A stretch of DNA of 64,000 bases from Lunatibacter salilacus. GTDB taxonomy: Bacteria > Bacteroidota > Bacteroidia > Cytophagales > Cyclobacteriaceae. A program made the translations under genes and the position numbers. A model generated the notes under the pieces. That model searched no databases. It saw only the letters and a program-made list of their open reading frames with translations, and was not told where the DNA came from. The stretch covers positions 1-64,000 of the forward strand of contig NZ_VOLC01000017.1 of assembly GCF_009797935.1 (NCBI RefSeq), given 5' to 3'. Shown piece after piece: positions 46,292-56,717 of the stretch (positions within the stretch are counted from its first letter, which is position 1; every line of letters starts with the position of its first letter).

Positions 46292-46907
46292 TCAAATTGA
46301 TATATCGTGACTTATAAACAAATTTATTTGACAATTCTAAATAAATTGGACTTCTATATTCCAGTCCTTAACGGAGGTTCAAAGAAGATATAGCTTAGTT
46401 ATACTTTGTTACTTTTTTGATTCAGGTCAAAAAAGTAACCAACCTGTCCCGTTTTTACGGGGAAAACCCCGCCGCTGTGCATCTTTTGGCTAAAATCCGC
46501 GCACCTCCCACACATAGGCAAACTCCTCGGGATTTAAATAATTTCATGAAAAAATCAAATTTCAACCAAATCCCTCGTCAAAGTGCCTTTTCCACCGCAC
46601 TGCCCGAATTTCTTAACGCCAAAATCTGCAAGGCGGAAGATAAGAGGGTATCGAGGTACAAATTTTAATAGAAACATTTACTTCTAAATCATAGAAAGTT
46701 GGTTCTCTTAACTCCTATTTTTAATTCTTTATACCAAGCTTTATTTTGGTCTATCGGCATACTATTAAAAACTGTCTTCCTTGGATTGGCCAAAAGATGA
46801 TGCCGACAGTGTTTTAAACGCTGAAATAAAGAAAAATAGTCTTATCATTCTCTGATAGTATTAAGGTATGAAGTAAAACTTTATGACTTAGGAAATCAAA
46901 TAAATTT
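46292..46907. other. spacer with hairpin; no supported gene
   Basis: About 615 bases. A frame at 46417-46668 encodes a basic peptide (VKKVTNLSRFYGENPAAVHL) inside an apparently repetitive, GC-rich segment and is not believed. The perfect hairpin at 46408-46439 lies here. The rest is AT-rich and unrecognised. Confidence 0.6.
46408..46439. repeat. perfect inverted repeat, 13-base arms
   Basis: GTTACTTTTTTGA, a 6-base loop, then its exact complement TCAAAAAAGTAAC. No T run follows, so it is not a standard terminator; a protein-binding site or repeat-element end is possible. Confidence 0.8.
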
Positions 46908-48365
46908 TTACACCAACAAATCCTTCACCACATGCCCCGCCACATCTGTTAGCCGGAATCTTCTGCCTAGATGTTTATATATCAACCTTTCATGATCCAG
47001 CCCTAATTGATGCAGTACCGTGGCCTGAAAATCATGTACATGCACGGGGTTTTTGGCGATATTATATCCAAACTCATCCGTTTCCCCATATACAAATCCG
47101 GGCTTGACACCACCCCCAGCCATCCATATACTAAAGCATCTAGGATGGTGGTCACGCCCGTAATTTTCTTTAGTAAGTTTGCCCTGGGAATAATTGGTGC
47201 GGCCAAATTCCCCTCCCCAAATTACCAATGTTTCATCCAAAAGTCCTCGTTGCTTCAGGTCGGTAATAAGGGCCGCAGAAGCCTGATCCACATCTTTTGC
47301 CTGATCCCGCATTTCATTGGGCAAATTTCCATGTTGGTCCCAACCCTGATGATAGAGCTGAACGAACCGAACTCCATTTTCTGACAATTTTCTAGCTAGT
47401 AGGCAATTTGCTGCAAAGGTGCCCGGCTTTCTACTGTCCTCCCCATACAAGTCAAAAATCATGTCCGGCTCTTTGGACAAGTCCGTAGCTTCGGGCACTG
47501 CGGTTTGCATGCGGTAGGCCATTTCATACTGGGCAACTTTGGCATGTATTTCTGGATCCCCCAATTTCTCAAACGACAATTGATTTAATTCTGCGAGTCG
47601 GTCCAGCATTTTCCTCCGCTGCTGACCACTCATTCCCTCCTGGTTACTTAGATAAAGTACGGGGTCATCGCCACTGCTAAACTGAACGCCTTGATGAACT
47701 GACTCCAAAAAGCCATTGCTCCAAAGCTTGGAATAAACACCTTGTCCATTCCCCTTTCCTTTGGAAAGCAGTACCGTAAAAGCTGGCAAATTGCTGTTCT
47801 CGCTCCCCAGGCCATAACTTAACCAAGCTCCCATACTGGGACGGTTTCCTTGTTGGGCACCGGTCTGAAAGAAGGTAAGGGCAGGATCGTGATTGATTGC
47901 CTCGGTATGCATGGATTTAATGATACAGATATCATCCACAATTTTAGCCGTATGGGGAAAAAGCTCAGAGACCCATGCCCTGGCCTGCCCATACTGTTGA
48001 AAATCATAAATTGAACCGACCATGGGAAAAGAAGTTTGACTGGAGGTCATGCCTGTAAGTCGCTGCCCTTGTCTGATAGAGTCAGGCAATTCCTCCCCCC
48101 ACATTTCCCTGAGCTTGGGTTTATAGTCAAAGGATTCCAACTGGGAAGGTGCTCCGTTTTGGAAAAGATAGATCACCCTTTTTGCTTTGGGTGCAAAATG
48201 GGGTATCCCAGCCAAAGGGTCTACGTCCCTTTCACCGTTAATTCCGCTGAATAAATCCGGGATAAGAAGTGAACCTAAGGCCGCGCTACCCAAGCCTAAA
48301 CTAAGTTTGGATAAAAAATGCCTGCGGTTGGTATTCAACCCATGTTCTATCAATTTATTTTCCAT
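46908..48365 (-). CDS. Tat-exported DUF1501 protein (alkaline-phosphatase/sulfatase fold)
   Basis: A 485-residue protein with Tat leader [23 protein letters not shown]1501 marks: [89 protein letters not shown] and [17 protein letters not shown]. The fold is related to alkaline phosphatase and arylsulfatase, with probable metal-binding His/Asp, but no reaction is established. It is 2 bases from the PSD1 gene and belongs to the same operon. Such pairs are very common in Planctomycetes and are known in marine Bacteroidota. Confidence 0.93.
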   Translation of the reverse strand: MENKLIEHGLNTNRRHFLSKLSLGLGSAALGSLLIPDLFSGINGERDVDPLAGIPHFAPKAKRVIYLFQNGAPSQLESFDYKPKLREMWGEELPDSIRQGQRLTGMTSSQTSFPMVGSIYDFQQYGQARAWVSELFPHTAKIVDDICIIKSMHTEAINHDPALTFFQTGAQQGNRPSMGAWLSYGLGSENSNLPAFTVLLSKGKGNGQGVYSKLWSNGFLESVHQGVQFSSGDDPVLYLSNQEGMSGQQRRKMLDRLAELNQLSFEKLGDPEIHAKVAQYEMAYRMQTAVPEATDLSKEPDMIFDLYGEDSRKPGTFAANCLLARKLSENGVRFVQLYHQGWDQHGNLPNEMRDQAKDVDQASAALITDLKQRGLLDETLVIWGGEFGRTNYSQGKLTKENYGRDHHPRCFSIWMAGGGVKPGFVYGETDEFGYNIAKNPVHVHDFQATVLHQLGLDHERLIYKHLGRRFRLTDVAGHVVKDLLV

Positions 48366-48367
48366 GA

Positions 48368-50746
48368 TTATGATTTCATTAAGGTTTCCTCCAAGTTATA
48401 AATCAAGCTGATCACCTGCATCAATGCCGCATGCTGTACGGTATCAAGGTTTGTTGCCTGGGGATACTCGCCAACGTCCAATACTTTTTTAGCCTCAGAG
48501 GGGTTAAGATTATATTCTTTAAGTTGATCTTGATAATGTGCAGTAAGTATTTCAAATTCAGCCGATAAAGGCATTCTATTTACAATTAATCTGAAAGCCT
48601 GTTCAAGCTTTTGTTGCGCACTTCCTTCCTGCTTTAGCAAGCGGGCCGCAAGAACCCGGGAGGCTTCCAAAACCATGGGGTCGTTCATCATAAGTAACGC
48701 CTGTAAGGGTGTGTTAGTTGTTGCCCGGTCTGGTTCACAGGTATCCCTATTGCTTGCATCAAATATCATCATACTCGGAGGTGGAAGGGTTCTTTTGATA
48801 AATGTGTATAATCCCCTTCGGTAAAGGTCGTTGCCGCTATCTTGTATATAAGTGCCCAACAAACCAAATTTGGCACCGGTAGAAGCCGCAGCTTCCCACA
48901 ATCCCGGGGGTTGATAAGGCTTTACACTTGGTCCCCCCACATCTGTAAACAACAAACCACTGCTGGCCATCACGAGATCTTTGACAAATTCCGCTTTAAT
49001 CCTTTCTCTTGGTGCCCGGGTATAATACGCATTACTAGGATCATAAATGGGCGTTGTAAGTGCGGCTGATTGCATATATGTCGCCGAAGTGACTATTTGC
49101 TTCATGAGCCGTTTGATATCCCAGCCGTTTTCTCTAAAATCCACTGCCAGCCAGTCCAACAATTCAGGATGGGTGGGCAAGTCTCCCTGCATGCCAAAAT
49201 CACCCACGGTTTCTACAAGTCCCTTACCAAAAACCTCTTTCCACATACGGTTTACAAAAACCCTCGAGGTTAGTGGATTATCCGTGTCAAAAAGCCACTG
49301 AACCAATCCCAATCTATTTTTCGGCAATTCATTGGAAAATTCCAGAATTGAGGTGGGCATGGCAGGCTGGACAAGCTCACCGGGCGCATCATATACGCCC
49401 CTCTCCAAGATATGGGTGGGTCGAATGCTATCCAGGTCTCCCATGACAGATACGATTAGTCCTAACGTATCCCGTTTGTTTATAAAAGAGAGAATTCCGG
49501 TCAGGTCTTCATCGGTAATCTCAATTTTGGGATGTTTCGCATACGTGTTGGGCCCGCCGATGTTAGACTCGTGGCCCACCTCCCGGATATTATTGAAGAA
49601 GGCATACAACTGAAAATAGTCCTTCTGGGATATCGGATCGTACTTGTGGTCATGGCACTGAGCGCACTCCATGGTAATGCCAATTATGGCCTTGCCGAAG
49701 GTATTGGTACGGTCTACCACATATTCCACACGGTACTCTTCATCTATGACCCCTCCTTCTTCGGTGATTTTATGATTCCGGTTAAATCCAGTAGCTAGGA
49801 TTTGCTCTTTGGTAGGTTCAGGCAACAGGTCACCCGCAAGCTGCCAAGTGATAAATTGATCGTAGGGTAGGTTTTTGTTAAATGCATGAATGACCCAGTC
49901 CCTCCAAGGCCATTGACTTCTGAAGTTATCATCTTGATAACCATGGGAATCCGCATACCGCGCTACATCCATCCAATGGACAGCCATTTTTTCACCATAA
50001 GCATTGCTTGCCAATAGTTCATCCACAAGGGATTCATAAGCCTCTGGGGAATTATCGGCCATAAACCGCTCCATCAAGTTTAGAGAAGGGGGCAGTCCAG
50101 TCAGGTCTAAGCTTAAGCGTCGAAGTAGTGTTTCCTTGTCCGCCTCTTTGTTGGGGTTTAAACCTTGGTTTTCCTGTTCTTTTAATATAAAATAATCAAT
50201 CTCGTTTTTTACCCAAGAATTGGATTTTACCTTCGGAAGTTCGGGAGATTGGGGAGGGATAAAAGCCCAGTGAGGTTCAAAAGCAGCTCCTTGCTTGATC
50301 CATTTTTCGATCAATCTGATTTGGTGGTCACTAAGTGCCAGATTGGATTCAGGAGGTGGCATTTGATCATTGGCATCATTTGAGACTATACGTTTATATA
50401 CTTCAGAACGCTTAATATCCCCCGGCACGATTGTATGGGCTTGAGGATTGTCTTGTAAAGTTTTAAATGCCTCCTTCTCAATATCCAACCGCAAACCAGC
50501 TTCTCTTTTGTTGGCGTCAGGACCATGGCAGGCGAAGCAATTGTCGGATAAAATGGGTCGAATATGCAAATTATAACTAATCTGGTCCGGGAGCTTGCCA
50601 TCTTCTACCTTTATGTCGCTTTTCTCACAGGACGTCAAAAGTAGCCATAGACTCAAACCCAACAAGGGGTAAATGGCAATCCTCCTACGAACCTCAATCC
50701 AAAATAAGTATTTAGAGCAATTTCTAAGTATTAGGTTCAACCTCAT
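48368..50746 (-). CDS. PSD1 (DUF1549/DUF1553) cytochrome c lipoprotein, copy 2
   Basis: A 792-residue lipoprotein (lipobox LWLLLTSC, Cys 40). Planctomycete-type cytochrome domain with haem site CFACH at 70-74 in [18 protein letters not shown], then DUF1549 ([36 protein letters not shown]) with a second haem motif CAQCH at 361-365 ([19 protein letters not shown]), and DUF1553 ([39 protein letters not shown]). It is a two-haem envelope protein assumed to work with the DUF1501 partner. Strongly similar to the gene directly upstream, from which it probably arose by duplication. Confidence 0.93.
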   Translation of the reverse strand: MRLNLILRNCSKYLFWIEVRRRIAIYPLLGLSLWLLLTSCEKSDIKVEDGKLPDQISYNLHIRPILSDNCFACHGPDANKREAGLRLDIEKEAFKTLQDNPQAHTIVPGDIKRSEVYKRIVSNDANDQMPPPESNLALSDHQIRLIEKWIKQGAAFEPHWAFIPPQSPELPKVKSNSWVKNEIDYFILKEQENQGLNPNKEADKETLLRRLSLDLTGLPPSLNLMERFMADNSPEAYESLVDELLASNAYGEKMAVHWMDVARYADSHGYQDDNFRSQWPWRDWVIHAFNKNLPYDQFITWQLAGDLLPEPTKEQILATGFNRNHKITEEGGVIDEEYRVEYVVDRTNTFGKAIIGITMECAQCHDHKYDPISQKDYFQLYAFFNNIREVGHESNIGGPNTYAKHPKIEITDEDLTGILSFINKRDTLGLIVSVMGDLDSIRPTHILERGVYDAPGELVQPAMPTSILEFSNELPKNRLGLVQWLFDTDNPLTSRVFVNRMWKEVFGKGLVETVGDFGMQGDLPTHPELLDWLAVDFRENGWDIKRLMKQIVTSATYMQSAALTTPIYDPSNAYYTRAPRERIKAEFVKDLVMASSGLLFTDVGGPSVKPYQPPGLWEAAASTGAKFGLLGTYIQDSGNDLYRRGLYTFIKRTLPPPSMMIFDASNRDTCEPDRATTNTPLQALLMMNDPMVLEASRVLAARLLKQEGSAQQKLEQAFRLIVNRMPLSAEFEILTAHYQDQLKEYNLNPSEAKKVLDVGEYPQATNLDTVQHAALMQVISLIYNLEETLMKS

Positions 50747-50752
50747 AAAAGA

Positions 50753-53158
50753 TTACGATTTTGTAATGGATTCCTCCATGTTATAGATAGTATGAATCAC
50801 CTGCATCATAGCTGCCAGTTCGGAAATGGGTAGGTCGGTAGGAATAGGGGAATCACCGACTTGCAGTAACTGGATGGCGACATCTGGATTTGATTCAAAA
50901 TCAAGTAACATCTCTTCAAGAAACTCCGCTAAAATGGATATTTCTATCTGATCAGCATTTCGACCAACAATACGTCGAAACCCCTCGCGAACTACATCTT
51001 CCCTGGTTCCTGTTTCCTTCATTAAGGTCGCAGCCAATACTCTGGAGGCTTCCAAAACAGTGGGATCGTTCATCATCATCAGGGCCTGCAAGGGCGTATT
51101 GGTGCGTTCCCGCTCTATCTCGCATTCATCGCGGTTACTGGCGTCAAACAGAATCATTGAGGGGGGCGGTACTGTCCTCTTGATAAATGTATAAAGCCCC
51201 CTTCTATATAGTGCACCTAAGGAATCCTGCTTGTAACTTGCTAGGTTACCCCTTCCGGATGTTGCCAATTCCCACAAGCCAGGTGGTTGGTAGGGTTTTA
51301 CGCTTGGGCCCCCAATGGTGGGTACAAGCAGACCGCTACTTGAAAGAACAAGGTCACGAATATGTTCCGCAGGCAACCTGTTTCTGGGAAACCGCGCCAA
51401 ATAAATGTTTTCTGGATCTTTTTTTAGGTGGTCCGGATTGACATTGGAGGACTGTCTATAGGTATTGGAAAGTACGATCTGGCGTAGCAACCGTTTTATG
51501 TCCCAGCCATTTTCCATAAATTCCACGGCCAGCCAATCCAGCAGTTCGGGGTGGGTAGGAAGTGCTCCCTGCATGCCAAAATCACCCGGAGTGGAAACCA
51601 AACCTGCTCCGAATATTTGCTGCCAAATTCGGTTGACGAAAACTCGGGCAGTCAGCGGGTTGCCGGTATCAAAAAGCCATTGGGATAGACCTAACCGGTT
51701 TTTTGGGTAGGCATTGTCGAATGGTAAAATCCGCTCCGGGGTACCGGGGAAGACTTCCTCCCCATAAGTTTCATAATCCCCACGCAAAAGCACAAATGAT
51801 GGGCGGATAGTATCCAAATCGGCCATTACAGAAACCCTCAATTTACCTGTTTCGGAAAGCAAGGCTTGGTAATTGGCTCCGCTGTTTACATCTCCGATTA
51901 ATGCGGTTGACAATGCGGCTGAATCAGGTCTGTTCAAAAAGGACAATATTCCATCCACATCCTCATCGGTGATCTCCATCATGGGGTGCTTGGCGGGACT
52001 TTTTCTGGAAAAACCCGGGGAGGATTCTTCCATGCCAACCTCTGCCACGTTGTTGAAGAAGGCATAAACTTGAAAATATTCTTTTTGGGAAATGGGGTCG
52101 TATTTATGGTCATGACATTGGGCACATTCCAAGGTCATACCTATTAACGCCTTACCAATGGTGTTCGTCCGGTCCACGACATAACTTACCCGGTATTCTT
52201 CATCTATGGCACCCGATTCCTCGGTGATTTTATGGTTTCTGTTAAACCCTGTGGCCAAAATCTGCTCTTTGGATGGGTTGGGGAGTAAGTCCCCCGCCAA
52301 TTGCCATGTGACAAACTGATCATAGGGCATATTTTGGTTAAATGCATGAATCACCCAGTCCCGCCAAGGCCACTGGGTCCGGTAATAATCGTCCTGGTAT
52401 CCATGGGAATCAGCATAGCGCGATATATCCATCCAATGAACGGCCATTTTCTCCCCATAGGCTCTGCTGGCAAATAAGGAATCCACTACTCTTTCATACG
52501 CATCTTCTGCTTGATCAGAAATGAAACGCTCCATCTCTTCCAATGTAGGAGGTAAGCCCGTAAGGTCAAAAGTAACCCTTCTAAGTAACTGTTCCCTGTC
52601 AGCTGGGGTATTGGGTGATAAACCACGCTCCTCTTGAGCAGCGAGTATATAGTGATCTATTGGGTTTTGAGGCCATTTTTTCGCTTTTATTCGTGGGAGG
52701 TCTATTTTTTCGGGAGAGGTAAAGGCCCAATGCGGTTGATAGGTTGCCCCTTGTTTAATCCATTTTTCAATCAAGGCTATTTCCCGGTCCCCTACCTTGA
52801 GATTACTGCTTGGAGGAGGCATTTGTTCACTTTCATCTGAAGCAACTAACCGAAGATAAGCATGCGACTCCAAAGGGTTTTTAGGAACCAATGCAAAAAG
52901 CCCGGGTGATTCCTCGAGTACTTTAAATGCATCTTCGGGGATATCCAGCCTTAATCCCGCCTCACGCTTGTTGGCATCGGGTCCATGACAGGCAAAACAG
53001 TTTTCCGAAAGGATGGGGCGAATATGCAGATTGTAGCTTACCTCATCGGGAAGAGGTAAGTCCCCCCTGTTCACAGATTGTTCACCACAACCAAAGACTA
53101 TACTGCCTAAAATGGAACTGACTATGAAATATCGGAGGAAATTTCGGGTAATCATCAA
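50753..53158 (-). CDS. PSD1 (DUF1549/DUF1553) cytochrome c lipoprotein, copy 1
   Basis: An 801-residue lipoprotein (lipobox GSIVFGC, Cys 24), first gene of the operon. Haem motifs are CFACH at 54-58 ([18 protein letters not shown]) and CAQCH in [22 protein letters not shown]1549 and DUF1553 are intact ([59 protein letters not shown]). Compared with copy 2 it has an extra insertion of about 12-15 residues after the GILSFLNRPD block (ALIGDVNSGANYQALLSE). Two tandem copies with one DUF1501 is not the usual 1:1 arrangement. Function is unknown. Confidence 0.93.
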   Translation of the reverse strand: MMITRNFLRYFIVSSILGSIVFGCGEQSVNRGDLPLPDEVSYNLHIRPILSENCFACHGPDANKREAGLRLDIPEDAFKVLEESPGLFALVPKNPLESHAYLRLVASDESEQMPPPSSNLKVGDREIALIEKWIKQGATYQPHWAFTSPEKIDLPRIKAKKWPQNPIDHYILAAQEERGLSPNTPADREQLLRRVTFDLTGLPPTLEEMERFISDQAEDAYERVVDSLFASRAYGEKMAVHWMDISRYADSHGYQDDYYRTQWPWRDWVIHAFNQNMPYDQFVTWQLAGDLLPNPSKEQILATGFNRNHKITEESGAIDEEYRVSYVVDRTNTIGKALIGMTLECAQCHDHKYDPISQKEYFQVYAFFNNVAEVGMEESSPGFSRKSPAKHPMMEITDEDVDGILSFLNRPDSAALSTALIGDVNSGANYQALLSETGKLRVSVMADLDTIRPSFVLLRGDYETYGEEVFPGTPERILPFDNAYPKNRLGLSQWLFDTGNPLTARVFVNRIWQQIFGAGLVSTPGDFGMQGALPTHPELLDWLAVEFMENGWDIKRLLRQIVLSNTYRQSSNVNPDHLKKDPENIYLARFPRNRLPAEHIRDLVLSSSGLLVPTIGGPSVKPYQPPGLWELATSGRGNLASYKQDSLGALYRRGLYTFIKRTVPPPSMILFDASNRDECEIERERTNTPLQALMMMNDPTVLEASRVLAATLMKETGTREDVVREGFRRIVGRNADQIEISILAEFLEEMLLDFESNPDVAIQLLQVGDSPIPTDLPISELAAMMQVIHTIYNMEESITKS

Positions 53159-53237
53159 ATCGTATTTGCGCTTATATCAATTCTAAATATAACCATTAAA
53201 CCCGAATATTCCACGCAGAAAAACAGGAACGGTAAAA

Positions 53238-54341
53238 TCAGGAAAATAATCCGGCTATGTTTCCCCATTCGTGTTGATCCCCATAAGAGAGCGTGCCCTT
53301 AGATATAGTCAGTGGGGAAGGAATATTATTGTCATATAACTGGCCTGTACCCAAGCCTTGGGGCAGGCCTGTCGCATAGGTTGCCGAAAATTGCGCAATG
53401 GCATTTAAGCCAATATTACCTTCCAGAGCAGAGGTAATCCACCATCCTATACCTAAATCCTCAGCTATTCTTATCCATTCCTGAGACGATAAAAGACCAC
53501 CTAGGAGCGTGGGCTTTAGAATTATATACTGGGGACGTATAGTTTCCAACAAATTTATTTTATCGGCCAGAGAATTAATCCCGATCAGCTCTTCATCAAG
53601 CGCTATAGGAACTGGGCTTTCAGAACATAGACGGGTCATTTCATTTATATTACCTTGTCTGATGGGCTGCTCTATACTGTGTAAATTAAAGGTAGCAAGC
53701 TGTTGAAGTTTCCCCATCGCCTCAACAGGAGAAAATGCCCCATTGGCATCAACTCGAATTGAAATAGAATTGGCCGGAAATTGGTCTCTAATAAGTCCCA
53801 GTAACTCACATTCCTGACTAAAATCCAATGCCCCAATTTTAATTTTGATGCAGTCAAAACCAGCAGCCAGCTTTTCCTCAACTTGCTTCCACATAGTATC
53901 CTTATCCCCCATCCAAACCAAGCCATTTATTGGAATGGGCGTTCCTTTATCATAAAAGTCGTTCGGCATAATCCTCCGCTTTCCTCCATGAATTAAATCC
54001 AAGATGGCTGTTTCCAAGGCAAATTGTATGCTCGGAAATTGACTAGGTACTATTTTTTTAATTTGAAGTAAAAGTTCGTCAAATTGAGTAGAAAAATGTA
54101 TTCCATCCAGACTTTGGAGTAATTGATTCAGCTGAATATCGAAATCAGGGAGGTCATCTACACTGAGGCCAATCAATGGTCCGGCCTCACCATATCCTAC
54201 CCATCCGGGGAAATGATCGGAACGGCATTCCACAAAATAGTTAAGCTTCTTCTTAAGCACACCCCTCGATGTGCCAGCATCAAATTTGAATTGAAGGGTG
54301 TAGGGTATAAAACGGGCCTTTACGGTAAAACTGCTTTTCAT
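53238..54341 (-). CDS. menC: o-succinylbenzoate synthase MenC
   Basis: A 367-residue enolase-superfamily enzyme that dehydrates SHCHC to o-succinylbenzoate in menaquinone synthesis. Barrel residues in order: KIKIG (CIKIKIGALDFS), VDANGAFSPVEAM, SIEQPIRQGN, ALDEELIG, and catalytic Lys in YIILKPTLLGGLLSSQEW. The ending ITSALEGNIGLNAIAQFSA then GLGTGQLYDNNIPSPL is typical of MenC. No other men gene is close. Its start codon is the first base triplet of a tandem repeat array that fills the intergenic region. Confidence 0.92.
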   Translation of the reverse strand: MKSSFTVKARFIPYTLQFKFDAGTSRGVLKKKLNYFVECRSDHFPGWVGYGEAGPLIGLSVDDLPDFDIQLNQLLQSLDGIHFSTQFDELLLQIKKIVPSQFPSIQFALETAILDLIHGGKRRIMPNDFYDKGTPIPINGLVWMGDKDTMWKQVEEKLAAGFDCIKIKIGALDFSQECELLGLIRDQFPANSISIRVDANGAFSPVEAMGKLQQLATFNLHSIEQPIRQGNINEMTRLCSESPVPIALDEELIGINSLADKINLLETIRPQYIILKPTLLGGLLSSQEWIRIAEDLGIGWWITSALEGNIGLNAIAQFSATYATGLPQGLGTGQLYDNNIPSPLTISKGTLSYGDQHEWGNIAGLFS

Positions 54342-54736
54342 CTGTTTATAATTTGATTTTTAACGGTCAGATGGAATCTCGCAACGGTAATCATCCCACT
54401 GTGTGACGTTTTCGCCATGCTCGATTTCATGTGTTTATAATTGTTTTTCAGTTGCCACATGGAATCTCGCAATTATAATCATCCCTCCGTGCGTCGCCTG
54501 CGTCATGCTCGATTTCATCTGTTTATAATTTGTTTTTCAACGGCCAGATAGCCTGTCCCGAATTTATTCGGAAGAATCTCGCAACGATAATCATCCCACT
54601 GTGTGACGTTTCCGTCATGCTCGATTTCATGTGTTTATAATTGTTTTTTAAAGGTCACCCCGATTAATCGGGGCAGGCTATGGAATCTCGCAATTACAAT
54701 CATCCCTCCGTGCGTCGCCTGCGTCATGCTCGATTT
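54339..54736. repeat. four-unit A-B-A-B tandem repeat with REP-like inserts
   Basis: Units: 54339-54427 (A), 54428-54515 (B), 54516-54627 (A with insert) and 54628-54736 (B with insert). All share CTGTTTATAATT or GTGTTTATAATT, GAATCTCGCAA, TAATCATCCC and CATGCTCGATTTCAT. The A units share CACTGTGTGACGTTT; the B units share TCCGTGCGTCGCCTGCGTC. The last two units carry related palindromic inserts in opposite orientations (GCCTGTCCCGAATTTATTCG versus CCCCGATTAATCGGGGCAGG). The array fills the whole space upstream of menC. Confidence 0.92.
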
Positions 54737-54769
54737 CATGGAATCGAATGAGGACTAAACTAAATCTGC

Positions 54770-54777
54770 TATATTTG
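54770..54777 (+). promoter_or_regulatory. possible -7 box for queA
   Basis: TATATTTG fits TAnnTTTG, 61 bases upstream of the queA start; no convincing -33 box. Confidence 0.35.
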
Positions 54778-54838
54778 AACTTGGTTTGGCCAAAACTAAG
54801 GAAAACTATCCAAAAATTACAACTGTATTTGATTGTCG

Positions 54839-56050
54839 ATGACCGCATACACGCTCCTCAGAAAGTCTGATTTTTTCTATGATCTACCCGAAGATCGGAT
54901 TGCCAAATATCCACTTCCCATGCGGGATCAATCCAAACTACTGCAATGGAAGGCGGGTGCGGTTTCCCACCACCACTTTCACGAACTTCCGGATTTGATA
55001 CCTCCTGGGTCCCTAATGGTATTTAACAACACCCAAGTAATTCCTGCCCGAATGTTATTTCAGCGAAAATCAGGGGCATGGATTGAGATTTTTTTACTTA
55101 AACCTATATTACCTTCTGACATTATCCAACTGGCCATGGAATCTAATGGACCCGTAGTATGGGAAGCCATGATCGGAAATCTAAAAAAATGGAAAGATGG
55201 AGAAATACTAGAGAATATTTGGACCATTGAAAATCAGGAGGTTTTTGTTTCTGTTGAATTAACTGACCGCGATAAAAAACAAGTACGCCTGTCATGGAAT
55301 TCAAAGGAACTGACTTTTGCGGAGCTTGTGGAAGCCGCTGGGAAAATACCCCTGCCTCCCTACCTTAACCGTGAACCAACACATGAGGACAAAAATCGGT
55401 ACCAAACAATATATTCCCAGATTAAAGGTGCCGTTGCCGCTCCTACTGCCGGGCTTCATTTTACTCCAGCGGTATTAGAAAGGCTCAGTCAAATGAGAAT
55501 TGAAACAGACTACTTAACCCTACATGTAAGTGCGGGCACCTTTCAACCCATTAAGGAAGAAGCTATCCAACAGCATCCGATGCATGGTGAGCAGATAGTA
55601 TTTACCAAGGCGAATATAGAAAATCTATTGAAAGCGGAGGGTAAAATTGTGGCAGTTGGCACTACATCCATGCGTTCACTGGAAAGCCTCTATTGGTTTG
55701 GGATAAAATTGATATCGGATGAAAATCCTGAATTTACGATATCGAAAGATTACGCATATCAAGCGCATAAAGAACTGCCGACAGCAAAGGGAGTGTTTAA
55801 AAGAATATATGACTGGATGACAACTAGAGGACTAGATTCTTTGATTGGCCATACGGAAATCTATATTTACCCGGGATATACATTCCGGGTCGTTTCTGGT
55901 TTAGTTACAAATTTTCACCAACCCGGCTCAACCCTTATTTTATTGGTGGCTGCTTTTACCAACAATGAATGGAAACGGATCTACCGGGAAGCCTTGAATA
56001 ACGACTACCGTTTTTTAAGTTATGGAGACAGTAGTATTTTATGGTTATAA
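54839..56050 (+). CDS. queA: tRNA ribosyltransferase-isomerase QueA
   Basis: A 403-residue cytoplasmic enzyme that uses S-adenosylmethionine to convert preQ1-tRNA to epoxyqueuosine-tRNA. Family blocks: YDLPEDRIAKYPLPMRDQSK, VFNNTQVIPARM, GAVAAPTAGLHFTPAVLER, TDYLTLHVSAGTFQPI, VGTTSMRSLESL and NFHQPGSTLILLVAAF. A long middle insert (about 100-160) is longer than in the shortest homologues but common in Bacteroidota. A TTG two codons earlier also exists; ATG 54839 is chosen. No other queuosine gene is adjacent. Confidence 0.95.
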   Translation: MTAYTLLRKSDFFYDLPEDRIAKYPLPMRDQSKLLQWKAGAVSHHHFHELPDLIPPGSLMVFNNTQVIPARMLFQRKSGAWIEIFLLKPILPSDIIQLAMESNGPVVWEAMIGNLKKWKDGEILENIWTIENQEVFVSVELTDRDKKQVRLSWNSKELTFAELVEAAGKIPLPPYLNREPTHEDKNRYQTIYSQIKGAVAAPTAGLHFTPAVLERLSQMRIETDYLTLHVSAGTFQPIKEEAIQQHPMHGEQIVFTKANIENLLKAEGKIVAVGTTSMRSLESLYWFGIKLISDENPEFTISKDYAYQAHKELPTAKGVFKRIYDWMTTRGLDSLIGHTEIYIYPGYTFRVVSGLVTNFHQPGSTLILLVAAFTNNEWKRIYREALNNDYRFLSYGDSSILWL

Positions 56051-56097
56051 GAGCATATTATTGCCACCCATAAGACTGAATAAAATACCAATTTTGT

Positions 56098-56514
56098 TTA
56101 CTCAAAACCGTTACTTCCCAATTTTTGAATACCGTTAATCAAAGTCTGATAATAGGTCCGCCCTACCGGAACCTTATCCTCACCCACCGAAATCTCTTTT
56201 GGAGTGATAGTGACAATTTCATTAAGATTGACAATAAATGATTTATGGATTCTCAAAAAAAGATCTTGAGGTAAAATCTCTTCAAATTCCTTTAAGATAT
56301 TCCGCAAAGAAAACGTCTTTTTGGGCGTAACAAGCGTAGTATAGTTTCCATCACCTTTCAGGTATAGAATATTCGAAAATTTGATTTTAGTCAAACAGCC
56401 TTTGTCCCGGATAAATATGGCATCTTTAATTAACAATTCTTTAGTTTTAAGATTTAAATCCTTGGATCCGTTTCCATTTGAAGTGTAAATTTCTAATTTC
56501 TCTTTGATTTTCAT
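56098..56514 (-). CDS. LytTR-domain DNA-binding protein
   Basis: A 138-residue protein consisting mainly of a LytTR domain: DAIFIRDKGCLTKIKFSNIL, YLKGDGNYTTLVTPKKTFSL, FLRIHKSFIVNLNEIVTI and VPVGRTYYQTLI. LytTR proteins bind direct repeats upstream of targets, commonly envelope or secretion genes. No receiver domain is present, so an additional input is unknown. It is a stand-alone gene between queA and a GT-C glycosyltransferase. Confidence 0.92.
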   Translation of the reverse strand: MKIKEKLEIYTSNGNGSKDLNLKTKELLIKDAIFIRDKGCLTKIKFSNILYLKGDGNYTTLVTPKKTFSLRNILKEFEEILPQDLFLRIHKSFIVNLNEIVTITPKEISVGEDKVPVGRTYYQTLINGIQKLGSNGFE

Positions 56515-56717
56515 AACCCCTAATATTGAATTAATTTGATTGTCTATGTAACCAAGCCAAGAATCAATTGTTTAAAAGGAATGTTGTAATTTTTCACCTG
56601 AATTAAAAGTAGATTATTCTTTTATTAGATTGATTTCAAAGAACCCAATCAAAAACTGTAACATTTGGTACCGAAAATAAATAAGCTATAAGTATCTTAA
56701 AAATAGATATTTATAGT

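Noticed and set aside
46417-46668. 83-codon plus-strand gene
   Set aside because: It is basic, without a domain or leader, and lies in a repetitive spacer beside a hairpin.
46908-48365. Classical sulfatase
   Set aside because: No C/S-x-P/A-x-R motif; it is a DUF1501 protein with only fold-level relation.
54339-54736. CRISPR array
   Set aside because: Units are adjacent, 88-112 bases long, and have no unique spacers of constant length; no cas gene is near.
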